The notes: a model not told the origin generated them from the letters alone. DNA of 64,000 bases from Dyadobacter jiangsuensis (GCF_003014695.1 NZ_PYAS01000014.1:62001-126000), one strand, 5' to 3'; positions 34,547 to 43,106 are shown, numbered from the stretch's first letter. Program-made: numbers and translations.

Positions 34547-35677
34547 ATGGAAGCCACTATCCGCTGCAAAATCACCCGGCATGTTTACGTTTTCCAGCCA
34601 GGTAATATCGTCGAGGTGCGGCGGCGCATTTTAGAAAAGTCTGAAAATCAGTCACAATCTGGTTATTCCATTCCTGATATCGGCGATGGCACCCCGGGGA
34701 TTATCCCTCTGGACGCCGCCGACCCAGTAACCGATCCGGCGCCAACGGAAGACGCCCATTACGGCAAATGCGTATTGACAAGCGTCTCGAATTTCTGGGC
34801 AGATAATCCGGAAAGAACCGGCGAGGGCCAGGCAGGCAGCATCAAACCGGTAAATGTGCGGGTGGTCCATTATCCCGACTGCCAGCAGCTCGTGTTCCAT
34901 ATGCCCCAGTACGCCTGGGATGCGGGTGCCTTCCGCCTTACCAACTCCTGCTCGCAGGAAGTGATCGAAGAAAAGCCCGTTCGGGAGCGCCTCAACGGTG
35001 GCACCATGATTTTAACCAATACACTACCCTATCCGCCAGGGTTTTACACCATCGAAGCCGGTTGGCCCGATGGCTGGACACATCGCATTCAATTCATCAA
35101 GTTCACCGAAGGTTTTCCCAATGCGCCCTACGGCAAAGCGCCTGCCAATATCTTCCATGCTATTCGGAACGAGGAGGTGCATTTGCTGCCATTGCCGGAA
35201 GAACAACCCTACCCTGAACTTGCGGCAAACCATGGCAGAACCCCGGAATATCGCGCCGACCGGGATTCCGGGTATACGTCACCTGCGTGTAGCCTGCACA
35301 TGATGTACGACCGCGACGACGAGCGGTCGCGCGATTACAATGGCCTCAGCCGGGACGGCGGTATTGATGTGGATAAATTCAAAAAAGAAATTATGAGCCG
35401 CTTTTTTCCCAAGCTGGAATACACGCAGGATGGCCGCGGTGGCAGTATTTACTACACCGAGGGCGCGATTAAAATCCAGTTCGGCTGGGAATTTGGCGGA
35501 GGCAACGCGGTGGTCATTCTGTTTATTCCGGAAACAAAATACTGGGAAGCGCAAACCGGGACGCCACTTTCACGCAGAGATGAAATCCTGAAATTCCTCT
35601 GCGAACAAGTAATCCGCGATCAGGCGCCGGGCTGCACATACAAGATCTACGAGAATTCGATCAGCATTCTGCGCTGA
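34547..35677 (+). CDS. Protein of unknown function, 376 residues
   Basis: No family recognised. No signal peptide. The start chosen is ATG 34547 (MEATIRCKITRHVYVFQPGN). A GTG two codons earlier is possible. Residues 1-60 and 95-185 look beta-rich. A long Pro/Asp/Glu-rich linker with acidic patches runs about 45-75 and 205-260. A C-terminal alpha/beta domain (about 280-376; FGWEFGGGNAVVILFIPETK) may be globular. It lies between the permease and the four-helix-bundle gene without obvious operon coupling (54 bases to the latter). Confidence 0.6.
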   Translation: MEATIRCKITRHVYVFQPGNIVEVRRRILEKSENQSQSGYSIPDIGDGTPGIIPLDAADPVTDPAPTEDAHYGKCVLTSVSNFWADNPERTGEGQAGSIKPVNVRVVHYPDCQQLVFHMPQYAWDAGAFRLTNSCSQEVIEEKPVRERLNGGTMILTNTLPYPPGFYTIEAGWPDGWTHRIQFIKFTEGFPNAPYGKAPANIFHAIRNEEVHLLPLPEEQPYPELAANHGRTPEYRADRDSGYTSPACSLHMMYDRDDERSRDYNGLSRDGGIDVDKFKKEIMSRFFPKLEYTQDGRGGSIYYTEGAIKIQFGWEFGGGNAVVILFIPETKYWEAQTGTPLSRRDEILKFLCEQVIRDQAPGCTYKIYENSISILR

Positions 35678-35730
35678 GTCTTTGGAATGGTTATTGATGT
35701 AAATAGGCCTTCATCAAACCAATAACCACC

Positions 35731-36213
35731 ATGGTACAAAATTCAGAAACCATCGAAATCCTGAACGACCTGGTCCTGATCAACAACGACCGGATCGCCG
35801 GATATGAAAAAGCCGAAGCCGAAGCCGGCGATCTTGAAAATGATCTGCGGGCGATGTTCAGCGGCCTCGCCGAAGAAAGCCGCACGTATGCGGGCGAATT
35901 GAAATCACGCATCACGCAACTTGGCGGAGAGCCGGCAAGCGGCACCATGCTTTCGGGCAAGTTGTACCGTATTTGGATGGATATCCGGGCGACATTCACT
36001 TCCGACAACCGTCGCGCCGTTCTCGAAAACGCCGAGGCCGGTGAGGACGCGGCGAAAAAAGCCTACGAGGAAGCATTGCAATCCAACGAGCTTTCCGAGG
36101 AAATCTACCAGCTGATCCAACACCAATATAACGCTATACTCGCGGCCCACGACAGCATCAAAGCCGAACGCGACCGCCAGCGAGACGTCTCTAAATATCC
36201 GCTGACAACTTAA
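35731..36213 (+). CDS. PA2169-family four-helix-bundle protein (DUF2383)
   Basis: A 160-residue helical protein matching the ferritin-like DUF2383/PA2169 group: a TIEILNDLVLINNDRIAGYEKA helix, then AEESRTYAGELKSRITQLG and RRAVLENAEAGEDAAKKAYE. Four long helices, cytoplasmic. The group is common in Bacteroidota stress-associated loci, but its function is not defined. Ends with a strong terminator three bases after the stop. Confidence 0.82.
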   Translation: MVQNSETIEILNDLVLINNDRIAGYEKAEAEAGDLENDLRAMFSGLAEESRTYAGELKSRITQLGGEPASGTMLSGKLYRIWMDIRATFTSDNRRAVLENAEAGEDAAKKAYEEALQSNELSEEIYQLIQHQYNAILAAHDSIKAERDRQRDVSKYPLTT

Positions 36214-36215
36214 AG

Positions 36216-36236
36216 AAGCCCCGGAAGGGGCTTTTT
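36216..36236 (+). terminator. Rho-independent terminator
   Basis: AAGCCCC and GGGGCTT with a GGAA tetraloop, followed by TTT. It separates the four-helix-bundle gene from the sigma factor operon. Confidence 0.85.
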
Positions 36237-36259
36237 AGTTAACAGATAATCAGCAACTT

Positions 36260-36300
36260 AAAATTTTTTTCAACTTTTTTCCTAAATTCCTGTAACCTTT
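36260..36300 (+). promoter_or_regulatory. Leader of the ECF sigma operon with T-tract and GTAACC motif
   Basis: AAAATTTTTTTCAACTTTTTT (36260-36280) closely resembles the element before fecR at 229-250. TGTAACCTTT stands at 36291-36300, about 50 bases before the sigma start, a motif type expected for an ECF-dependent, autoregulated promoter. The assignment is inference. Confidence 0.4.
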
Positions 36301-36351
36301 TCCATTCCCCGGAGTTACCACATCAAAATCACGAAAACAAAGCGCAGAGCC

Positions 36352-36903
36352 TTGAATACCCTAACCGACAACTCGCTGATGCTCCGGGTCAAAACCGGGG
36401 ACCTGGATAAGATGGGCTTGCTCTTCGAACGGTACAACCGGCCGCTTTTCGGATTCTTTTACCACATGACGCACAAGGCCGACCTCAGTGAGGACCTTGT
36501 CCAGAATGTGTTTTACCGAATGCTCAAATACCGGCACACATTTACCGGCGACGGCGAGTTCAGGACATGGATGTACCACCTGGCTCGAAACGTCCTCAAC
36601 GACTCGGTGAAGCAGAACCGGTCGTTTAATTTTTACGATGTGAACGAGGTCGCCGACCGGCTCGAAGGCGGAATCCGCGCCGACGAAAGCCTGGAAAGGC
36701 AGCAGGAAAACGCCATCCTGCACGAAGCCATGGGGGCGTTAAGCCCGGAATACCGCGAGGTGCTGATACTAAGCAGGTTTCAGGAAATGAAATACGACGA
36801 AATTGCCAAAGTGCTGAATATCAACGAAGGAACAGTGAAGGTTCGGGTACACAGGGCATTAGGAGAATTGAAGAAAAGGTTTTTTACAAATGAAAGACGG
36901 TAA
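36352..36903 (+). CDS. ECF-type RNA polymerase sigma factor
   Basis: A 183-residue sigma-70 family factor. Region 2 lies at about 20-90 (YNRPLFGFFYHMTHKADLSE and DLVQNVFYRMLKY) and region 4 at about 120-175 (EVLILSRFQEMKYDEIAKVL, NINEGTVKVRVHRALGELKK). The frame opens with TTG at 36352. Residues before the first internal ATG (36379) belong to the conserved start TDNSLMLRVKTGD, so TTG is the likely start. It overlaps the anti-sigma gene by 14 bases. Confidence 0.92.
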   Translation: MNTLTDNSLMLRVKTGDLDKMGLLFERYNRPLFGFFYHMTHKADLSEDLVQNVFYRMLKYRHTFTGDGEFRTWMYHLARNVLNDSVKQNRSFNFYDVNEVADRLEGGIRADESLERQQENAILHEAMGALSPEYREVLILSRFQEMKYDEIAKVLNINEGTVKVRVHRALGELKKRFFTNERR

Positions 36904-37729
36904 GGAAATGAACTGCGAATATACCAGAGGCAAGCTGACCGAATGGCTCAATAACAACCTCGAAAAAAGCGAGCAAATGGAGGTGAATCGCCACCTCGCC
37001 GAGTGCGTGAGCTGCCAGGAAGAGTTCGCAGCCGACAAGCAGATCTGGGATAGCATGGCGAAAATCAGGATTCCTGAGCCCAAAGAAGCAATGCGTGCCA
37101 ACTTTTACACGATGCTCGACGAGTTCAAGGAGGCAGAAAAAGCCGCGGCGAGGTTCTCGTTTCAGAGCATGATGGAAAGTATCCGGGAGTTTGTATTGCC
37201 GCAATGGACGGTACAAGTCGGATTCAGCCTGCTATTGGTTGGGTTAGGCTGGGTTATCGGCAACCGGACGAGCCGCACTAAGGTCGACGCCGTCGCGTAT
37301 CAGCAGCGCATCGAAACTCTGGCGAGCCAGGTGCAGGATATGAAAAGCACGATGATGCTTTCGCTGCTTGAAAATCCTTCGGCCACCGAGCGGCTCCGGG
37401 CAGTGGGTTACACTAGCGAGATCACGCATGCCGACGATCGCGTCTTAGAAGCGCTTTTTGCCACCTTAAACAACGATCCTAACGTCAATGTGCGGCTCGT
37501 CACACTCGAAGCGCTCACACAATATGCGGGCGACGCGTCGGTGCGGGAGGGACTGGTAAAATCCCTCGCATTGCAGGATTCGCCGATGGTGCAGGTGGCA
37601 CTTGCAGATGTGATGGTCAAATTGCAGGAAAAACGCTCGGTGAAGGCATTGAAAACCTTGCTGCAAAAAGAAGACCTCAACGACCTCGTCAAAGTCAAGA
37701 TCGAACAGACTATCAAAGACCTTTCATAA
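36890..37729 (+). CDS. Anti-sigma factor with zinc finger, membrane helix and HEAT-like repeats
   Basis: Probable inhibitor of the sigma factor encoded just upstream. The N-terminal zinc-finger anti-sigma domain contains Cys and the HLAECVSCQEEF cluster (His-x3-Cys-x2-Cys). A single transmembrane segment lies near residues 108-127 (FSLLLVGLGWVIGNRT). The C-terminal periplasmic part (about 160-279) carries HEAT-like repeats (VRLVTLEALTQYAGDASVRE). The HEAT part is unusual for anti-sigma factors and may sense envelope partners. It starts inside the sigma gene, which fits coupled translation. Confidence 0.85.
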   Translation: MKDGKEMNCEYTRGKLTEWLNNNLEKSEQMEVNRHLAECVSCQEEFAADKQIWDSMAKIRIPEPKEAMRANFYTMLDEFKEAEKAAARFSFQSMMESIREFVLPQWTVQVGFSLLLVGLGWVIGNRTSRTKVDAVAYQQRIETLASQVQDMKSTMMLSLLENPSATERLRAVGYTSEITHADDRVLEALFATLNNDPNVNVRLVTLEALTQYAGDASVREGLVKSLALQDSPMVQVALADVMVKLQEKRSVKALKTLLQKEDLNDLVKVKIEQTIKDLS

Positions 37730-37750
37730 ACCTAAAATCAACTATTAGCC

Positions 37751-38617
37751 ATGAAGTATTTTGCAATCCCCCTGCTGGCGGGAGCAGTGCTCTGCTGTAC
37801 CCAGGCCCCGGCGCAGAAGCTGGAACACAAAGAACACGTCAGCAAAGAATTTACCGTCAGCGCCGGACAGGCCGCCAAAAATGTGCTCGCGATCTATAAC
37901 ATCAACGGGTTTATCAAGGTGGAAGGCTACAACGGCGATAAAGTGGTGCTCGAAATCGATAAAAATATCCGGGCTAAAACGCAGGAAGGACTCGACGAAG
38001 GGAAGGCCGAGTTTAAACTGGAAATCGAACAGGAGGCCGACAGCATTATCGCCTATATCGCCAATCCGTTCGACTCGCGTCCCAACCATAGTCGCCGCAA
38101 CTGGGACGGACCGAAAATCAAGTACGATTTTGAGCTGGATTTCACAGTAAAAGTCCCCTACTCGCTCAATTTACACGTTTCGACGGTGAACGGCGGTGAT
38201 ATCAACGTGAACGACGTGACCGGCTCGCTGGGCATCCGCAATGTCAACGGGGCAATTAAAGTCGTGAATGCCAAAGGAAAGGCCGATATGCACACGATCA
38301 ACGGCAATGTGGAAGTCAATTACCTGGCATTACCACCGGGCGAATCCGATTTCAAAACACTCAATGGCGATGTCAAAATCAGTTACCCGGCTGCATTGGC
38401 TGTGGATTGCCAGTTCAAGACTTTCAACGGCGATTTTTACACCGATTTCCCCAATGTCGAAAGGCTTCCGGTGAGGGTGGTGAAAAATGCGGAAAACCGC
38501 GAAAACAAGACCGTCTACAAGCTAAGCACCGAAACGTTTATCCGCATCGGCAGCGGCGGTCCCACCTACAAATTCGAAACATTCAATGGCAATATCTATC
38601 TTAAAAAACAATCATAG
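37751..38617 (+). CDS. DUF4097 beta-strand-repeat protein, secreted, copy 1
   Basis: A 288-residue exported protein with a signal peptide (FAIPLLAGAVLCCTQAPAQ) and short repeated strands of a right-handed beta-helix type (NGGDINVNDVTGSLGIRNVN, GAIKVVNAKGKADMHTING). DUF4097 proteins are commonly under ECF control and may protect or decorate the envelope. Molecular role is undefined. It follows the anti-sigma gene by 21 bases and is four bases ahead of a paralogue. Confidence 0.85.
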   Translation: MKYFAIPLLAGAVLCCTQAPAQKLEHKEHVSKEFTVSAGQAAKNVLAIYNINGFIKVEGYNGDKVVLEIDKNIRAKTQEGLDEGKAEFKLEIEQEADSIIAYIANPFDSRPNHSRRNWDGPKIKYDFELDFTVKVPYSLNLHVSTVNGGDINVNDVTGSLGIRNVNGAIKVVNAKGKADMHTINGNVEVNYLALPPGESDFKTLNGDVKISYPAALAVDCQFKTFNGDFYTDFPNVERLPVRVVKNAENRENKTVYKLSTETFIRIGSGGPTYKFETFNGNIYLKKQS

Positions 38618-38621
38618 CAAA

Positions 38622-39449
38622 ATGAAGACCCCGCGCATTCTTGCCCTCGCAGCATTCACAGCATTTACGGCCATTTCGGCACCACTGATTGCCCAGGGTG
38701 ATTTGAAAGAACAACTGACGATCCCCCTGAGCGACCCCGCCAAGCCCGGATCGCTGAAAGTACACCTCATTACCGGCTCGATCCGTGTAACGGGTTACGC
38801 AGGCAACCAGGTGGTGATCGACGCAACTACGAAACAACCCGACAAAGCGGAAAAGCCGAAGGAAGTGGACGGCATGAAACGCATTTCCAAAAACGGCGGC
38901 CTCGACATTTCTGCTACCGAGGAAAACAATGTCGTGAACGTGAGCTCGAAGCTGTTCAATACCAAAATGGAACTGGTGATCAAGGTACCGGCGAAGTTCT
39001 CGCTGAATGTAGGCACGATCAACGATGGTGACATTCTGATCGAAAACGTGGACGGCGAAATGGAGATCACCAACGTCAATGGCGACATCCGTCTCACCAA
39101 CATATCGGGTTCGGCTGTGGCCAACACGGTCAACGGCCTGCTGAAAGCAAACTTCAAAACCGTGTCCGCGAAATCACCGATGGCATTCTCCACGCTGAAT
39201 GGCAATGTCGACATTACCTTGCCGCCAACAGCCAAGTTCGACATCAAGGCTAAATCCGATCGGGGCGAAATTTACAGCGACTTCGATGTGGACGTCGACA
39301 AGGCCGTACAGCAGGCCACCAAAACAGCCAAGGACGGCATGTACAAGGTCAGCATCGAAGACTGGGTAAAAGGCAAAGTCAACGGTGGCGGCAGCGAGAT
39401 CATGATGAAGAACATGAACGGAAATATTTACGTCAGGAAAGCGAAATAG
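38622..39449 (+). CDS. DUF4097 beta-strand-repeat protein, secreted, copy 2
   Basis: A 275-residue paralogue of the preceding protein. ATG 38622 gives a good signal peptide (LALAAFTAFTAISAPLIAQG), whereas the longer frame beginning inside the upstream gene lacks one. Beta-helix-like repeats such as NDGDILIENVDGEMEITNVN and GDIRLTNISGSAVANTVNGL dominate residues 120-205. Last gene of the sigma/anti-sigma operon, closed by a strong terminator. Confidence 0.85.
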   Translation: MKTPRILALAAFTAFTAISAPLIAQGDLKEQLTIPLSDPAKPGSLKVHLITGSIRVTGYAGNQVVIDATTKQPDKAEKPKEVDGMKRISKNGGLDISATEENNVVNVSSKLFNTKMELVIKVPAKFSLNVGTINDGDILIENVDGEMEITNVNGDIRLTNISGSAVANTVNGLLKANFKTVSAKSPMAFSTLNGNVDITLPPTAKFDIKAKSDRGEIYSDFDVDVDKAVQQATKTAKDGMYKVSIEDWVKGKVNGGGSEIMMKNMNGNIYVRKAK

Positions 39450-39469
39450 CATTTCCTGGGCCGTTACCG

Positions 39470-39507
39470 ACGCCTCTGGCAGATCGTCTGCCAGAGGCGT
39501 TTTTTTG
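39470..39507 (+). terminator. Strong rho-independent terminator of the sigma operon
   Basis: A 14-bp perfect stem (ACGCCTCTGGCAGA / TCTGCCAGAGGCGT) with loop TCG and seven further T residues. It also lies within reach of the opposing marR gene end at 39533. Confidence 0.92.
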
Positions 39508-39532
39508 AGGCTTATCTGAACAACTAGCGCGC

Positions 39533-39967
39533 CTATTCAATTGTCGCGCCGAGCTCCGAAAGCATTTTCTGCAAATCATCCAGCTTTTTGGTCTTCACCG
39601 AAGCCATAATCTGTCCGGTAGTCGCTTCGGCAGTGGCGATCGCTTCGAGGTATACCTTCTTTCCGGCATTGGCCAGCTTCACATACGAGACCCGCGCATC
39701 GCGGCTGTTCGCCTCCCTTTTCACATACCCCAGCTTCTCCAAAGGCGATAGCATTCTTGTAATACCCGAGGCCGTCAATCCCACCTTTTCAGCCACGTCG
39801 GTACGCCGCAATTTCTCGTCGTCGGCATTCGCCAGATGATGCAAAATCATGAATTCATTCAGGCTGATTCCATGATTTTGAAGCTTCGCATCGAACCGTT
39901 TCGTGACGATTGTCTGAATAATGGCAAGGTTTAAAAACAGTTTCAGTTCCTGGGAAATAGTTGACAT
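39533..39967 (-). CDS. MarR-family transcriptional regulator
   Basis: A 144-residue winged-helix repressor. The recognition region is LRRTDVAEKVGLTASGITRM and the wing is KREANSRDARVSYVKL. Dimerisation helices lie at both ends. An AT-rich dyad (40001-40020) lies 34 bases upstream and is a good autoregulatory operator candidate. No other gene is close enough to be its evident target. Confidence 0.9.
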   Translation of the reverse strand: MSTISQELKLFLNLAIIQTIVTKRFDAKLQNHGISLNEFMILHHLANADDEKLRRTDVAEKVGLTASGITRMLSPLEKLGYVKREANSRDARVSYVKLANAGKKVYLEAIATAEATTGQIMASVKTKKLDDLQKMLSELGATIE

Positions 39968-40000
39968 AAACTTGAAATATATTTGATTTATAGTTGATAT

Positions 40001-40020
40001 ATACTTGATTAGTCAAGTAT
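40001..40020. promoter_or_regulatory. MarR-type operator palindrome
   Basis: ATACTTGA and TCAAGTAT form a perfect dyad around TTAG. Further TTGATATATA/CTTGAAATATA-like motifs upstream of the marR start (39971-40000) look like additional half sites. Role inferred from position and symmetry. Confidence 0.6.
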
Positions 40021-40150
40021 TATACAAATATATATCAATAATAAGTATTTGAAAAACAATTGATTGACGTTTCACTGGATTTAAAAATTGGCGGACACGT
40101 ATCTGATTGACTATCAAACATAAGGAGATGCCTTGACCATTCACTGGGTC

Positions 40151-40231
40151 GTTGTTGTCGCGTACCTACGGCACGCCCGGAAGTTGTGGAGATATTAACG
40201 TGCTACCGATATTACATGCCTAAGGGCATTT
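40151..40231 (-). repeat. Half copy of the hairpin-unit repeat element
   Basis: Contains two hairpins, GCGTACC-TAC-GGCACGC (one mismatch) and ATGCC-TAAG-GGCAT, preceded by GTTGTTGTC and TGCTACCGATATTAC respectively. The last 31 bases (40201-40231) differ from the inverted strand of 60610-60640 at only two positions. It corresponds to one half of the symmetric element at 60610-60789. Confidence 0.75.
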
Positions 40232-40254
40232 CAAACCGATCGCGCAAAACCCCA

Positions 40255-40287
40255 CAAAAAAGCCCGCGACACAAAATGCCGCGGGCT
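40255..40287 (-). terminator. Terminator of the lipoprotein gene (minus strand)
   Basis: An 8-bp stem (AGCCCGCG / CGCGGGCT) with an 11-base loop, with a run of A before the stem on the plus strand (a T-run on the minus strand). It lies 21 bases beyond the lipoprotein stop. Confidence 0.8.
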
Positions 40288-40308
40288 GAAATCCTGATAA
40301 AGACTGGT

Positions 40309-41076
40309 TTAATTAGCTCTTGCCAATTGTACTTCCAGGCGAATGTCTACATTGCGATCGTTGCCATTGTAGCGCGAGTTATATCCGCCGGTGCCGATGC
40401 CCACTCCCATACCGCCACCCATTCCGATACCGCCTCCAACGCCGATACCAATGCGCGGGCTGAATCCTGAATTGGACGACGATTGTCCGTCCACTTTAAT
40501 GCTCATTCCCATCATTCCCGTCTCCCGCGCATTCACATTCATGAGCGCGAAAGGAATCGCAATCTGCTCGGTGAGCTCGCCGTCGCGGTCCATAGCAATA
40601 TGCGATTTGATGCTGCCATCCGGCCGCACGAGGTCGATCAGATGCTGGCCGTCACGGTCCTTCCAAACAGCCTCCTTATTGTAGGAATCGAGGAGCAACC
40701 CGAGGCCCAGGCTGTTGGGCAAATCGGTTTCAACACGTCGCAATGCTTTGCGGTCTTCTTTCATTACCACGGGAAAGGTCAGTGCATAGGCTTCCTTCTT
40801 CTGGCCTTCGGGACTGAAAGCGATTTTCAGGCCGCTGCTCAATATGTTCTGGATCGTGTTGGGATCTTTTGTTTTGAGCGTAATGTACACGTACTGGTCG
40901 TCGTTGATGATTCCGTATCTGAGGCGCGACCGCTGGTCTTGCTGGTCGGGTTTGATTTCGTCCACATACGAGAACGGCGCATTCCATTTGGACGCATAAG
41001 GCATCGTTTTGGAAGAGCTGCAACCGCCCAGGGCTATTAACAGCAGCAATGACCAACTGTTTCTGATCGTTTTCAT
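40309..41076 (-). CDS. Lipoprotein of unknown function with glycine-rich C-terminus
   Basis: A 255-residue protein with an SPII signal (SWSLLLLIALGGCSSS, Cys at residue 19). The middle part (about 50-190) is beta-rich and resembles periplasmic carbohydrate-binding (CBM9-like) or DOMON-type folds seen in Bacteroidota, but no family can be named firmly. Residues about 205-235 are a Gly/Met/Ile repeat (GIGVGGGIGMGGGMGVGIGT) before a short strand. Monocistronic, with its own terminator. Confidence 0.65.
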   Translation of the reverse strand: MKTIRNSWSLLLLIALGGCSSSKTMPYASKWNAPFSYVDEIKPDQQDQRSRLRYGIINDDQYVYITLKTKDPNTIQNILSSGLKIAFSPEGQKKEAYALTFPVVMKEDRKALRRVETDLPNSLGLGLLLDSYNKEAVWKDRDGQHLIDLVRPDGSIKSHIAMDRDGELTEQIAIPFALMNVNARETGMMGMSIKVDGQSSSNSGFSPRIGIGVGGGIGMGGGMGVGIGTGGYNSRYNGNDRNVDIRLEVQLARAN

Positions 41077-41162
41077 TGGTTATTTTATCAATTAGAATTA
41101 CTCTTTCTACAACGTAATCCGGCAATCAAACATTACGAAAAGTTGCCGCAAATCGTTGCACG

Positions 41163-43106
41163 TTAAACCTCGGACACGTTTGCGGGTACGATGGTTGAAA
41201 GCAGCAAGTCTATTTTCTGGTGCAGCTTCTCCGGTTCGAACGGCTTCGAAAGCGTATCGTTCATGCCCGCCTCCAATGCTTGCGACACCTCTTCGGGCAA
41301 TACCGTAGCCGAAAGCGAGAGAATGGGCGTGGTGATATGCAGCTCCTCGCGCGCCACGCGGGCGGCCTGAAAACCGTCCATTTCGGGCATGCGCGTATCC
41401 ATGATAATCAGGTCGAAAAGCTCTTCGCGCAACTGATCCACAGCCTCTTTTCCATTGCCCACGATCACGGCATTGAGCTGCCAGGCTTTGAGGTATTTCT
41501 TCAAAAGCAATGCGTTGATCGGATTGTCTTCCGCCACAAGTACCTTCTTGCCATCAAATGAAGGCAGGTTCTGGAATGAGACAACCGGTTTGCTATCCCC
41601 CGACTTCTCATTGGCGTCCGGGACGATCAATGTGAAGAAAAACTGGCTGCCCTGATGAAAACGGCTGTTCACTTCCAGCTCGCTTCCCATGAGGCGTACC
41701 AGCTTCTGGGAAATGGTCAGTCCGAGGCCGGTACCGCCATATTGGTGGGAAGTATTTTCCGAGGCCTGGCCGTACTCCGAAAAAATGTTGGACAAATGCT
41801 CATCCGACATCCCTATACCCGTATCTTCCACCGCGAACCGTATCCTGTGCCCCGCCGGTGTTTCGGCCAGGTGCTCCATTTTTACCGACACATTGCCTTT
41901 TTCGGTGAATTTCAGCGCATTACCGATCAGGTTCAGCAAAATCTGGTTCAGGCGCATGCCATCCACCGTAACGCATTCGGGGATCTGTTTCCCGATTTCC
42001 AGACGCAGTTCCAGCTTCTTTTCATCGGCTTTAAACTGCATTAGATCGATGATTTGTTTACCAAGCATCCGTAGGTCAGTAGACGTAGGGATGATCGAGA
42101 ATTTACCTTCGTCGATTTTGGATATATCCAGAATGTCGTTCAGGATATTCAGTAGCGACCCGGACGACTGCCGGAGCATGTTCACGAGCTCTTCCTGGCC
42201 ATCGCTGAGCTCGGTCGCCGACAGCAGGTTCCCCAGGCCGATAATACCATTCAGTGGGGTTCTGATCTCGTGGCTCATATTGGCCAGAAACGACTCCTTC
42301 GTTTTACGTGCCTTTTCCGCCTGAGTTTGCGCGTCGATCAGCGCCAGTTCGTGCGCTTTCCGCTTCTCCACATCGTGCAGGTTTACAAACAGCAGCCTGT
42401 TTTTATACATAATCCTCAATTCCAGCCAAACAGGTTGCCTTAACCGGCCATAAAACTGATCCTCCACGACGATGGTCTCCCCGCCCACGAAACTCCGCTT
42501 CACGAGCACCTCACGCAAGCCCGATTTCAACGGGTCTACCAGCAAATCGAGCATGGATGTCCTGATCAGCGAACCGGGTGCAATGCCCAGGATCGTCTCC
42601 ACCGATGGATTGATCGACAATATCGAGCCCGTATCGGGCTCTACCGTGGCAATGATATCCGGCGAGTTCAGCACGATCGTCGCGTAGTTTTCGAGCAGCT
42701 TGTTTTTCTCCCGTATTTCACGCTGGCTGCGCGCCAGTTTGATGAGTGAATCTACCTTCGCATTGGTAATGTAAGGATCGAGCGGCTTGTAGAGGTAATC
42801 AATAGCACCCGTTTTAAGGCCCCTAACAGCGTAGGTGGTTTCCTTTGAAATAGCCGTTACGAAAACGATCAGGATCTCGCGGGTTTTGGGATTGGAAAAA
42901 AGTGTCTCGGCAAATTCGAAACCATCCATTCCGGGCATTTGAACATCCACCAAAGCCACGGCGATCTCGTTTTCCCAGACCATCCGCAGCGCCTCGTTAG
43001 GCGAGGTTGTGGCATATATTTCAATGTCGTCCCGGTTCAGGATTGCTTTGAGTGAGATCAGGTTTTCCTCCCTGTCGTCCAGCAGCAAAATCTTTGTATT
43101 CTCCAT
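41163..43106 (-). CDS. Hybrid histidine kinase: receiver-PAS-HisKA-HATPase-receiver
   Basis: A 647-residue soluble kinase with no membrane segment. The N-terminal receiver (about 4-120; VDVQMPGMDGFEF) is followed by a PAS domain (about 140-250; IVLNSPDIIATVEPDTGSIL), HisKA with His near 278 (FLANMSHEIRTPLNGIIGLG), HATPase (GIGMSDEHLSNIF, GTGLGLTISQKL) and a C-terminal receiver with KVLVAEDNPINALLLKKYL and IMDTRMPEMDG. Such kinases integrate phosphate from another kinase. It is the last gene of the CheB/CheR/hybrid-kinase set, 18 bases after the CheB gene. Confidence 0.92.
   Translation of the reverse strand: MENTKILLLDDREENLISLKAILNRDDIEIYATTSPNEALRMVWENEIAVALVDVQMPGMDGFEFAETLFSNPKTREILIVFVTAISKETTYAVRGLKTGAIDYLYKPLDPYITNAKVDSLIKLARSQREIREKNKLLENYATIVLNSPDIIATVEPDTGSILSINPSVETILGIAPGSLIRTSMLDLLVDPLKSGLREVLVKRSFVGGETIVVEDQFYGRLRQPVWLELRIMYKNRLLFVNLHDVEKRKAHELALIDAQTQAEKARKTKESFLANMSHEIRTPLNGIIGLGNLLSATELSDGQEELVNMLRQSSGSLLNILNDILDISKIDEGKFSIIPTSTDLRMLGKQIIDLMQFKADEKKLELRLEIGKQIPECVTVDGMRLNQILLNLIGNALKFTEKGNVSVKMEHLAETPAGHRIRFAVEDTGIGMSDEHLSNIFSEYGQASENTSHQYGGTGLGLTISQKLVRLMGSELEVNSRFHQGSQFFFTLIVPDANEKSGDSKPVVSFQNLPSFDGKKVLVAEDNPINALLLKKYLKAWQLNAVIVGNGKEAVDQLREELFDLIIMDTRMPEMDGFQAARVAREELHITTPILSLSATVLPEEVSQALEAGMNDTLSKPFEPEKLHQKIDLLLSTIVPANVSEV

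Larger units (their letters stand above)
39968..40308. other. AT-rich marR upstream region plus repeat element
   Basis: No coding sequence seen. The region holds the MarR-type dyad (40001-40020), unassigned AT-rich DNA (40021-40150), a half copy of a hairpin-unit repeat (40151-40231) and the terminator of the lipoprotein gene (40255-40287). Confidence 0.5.
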
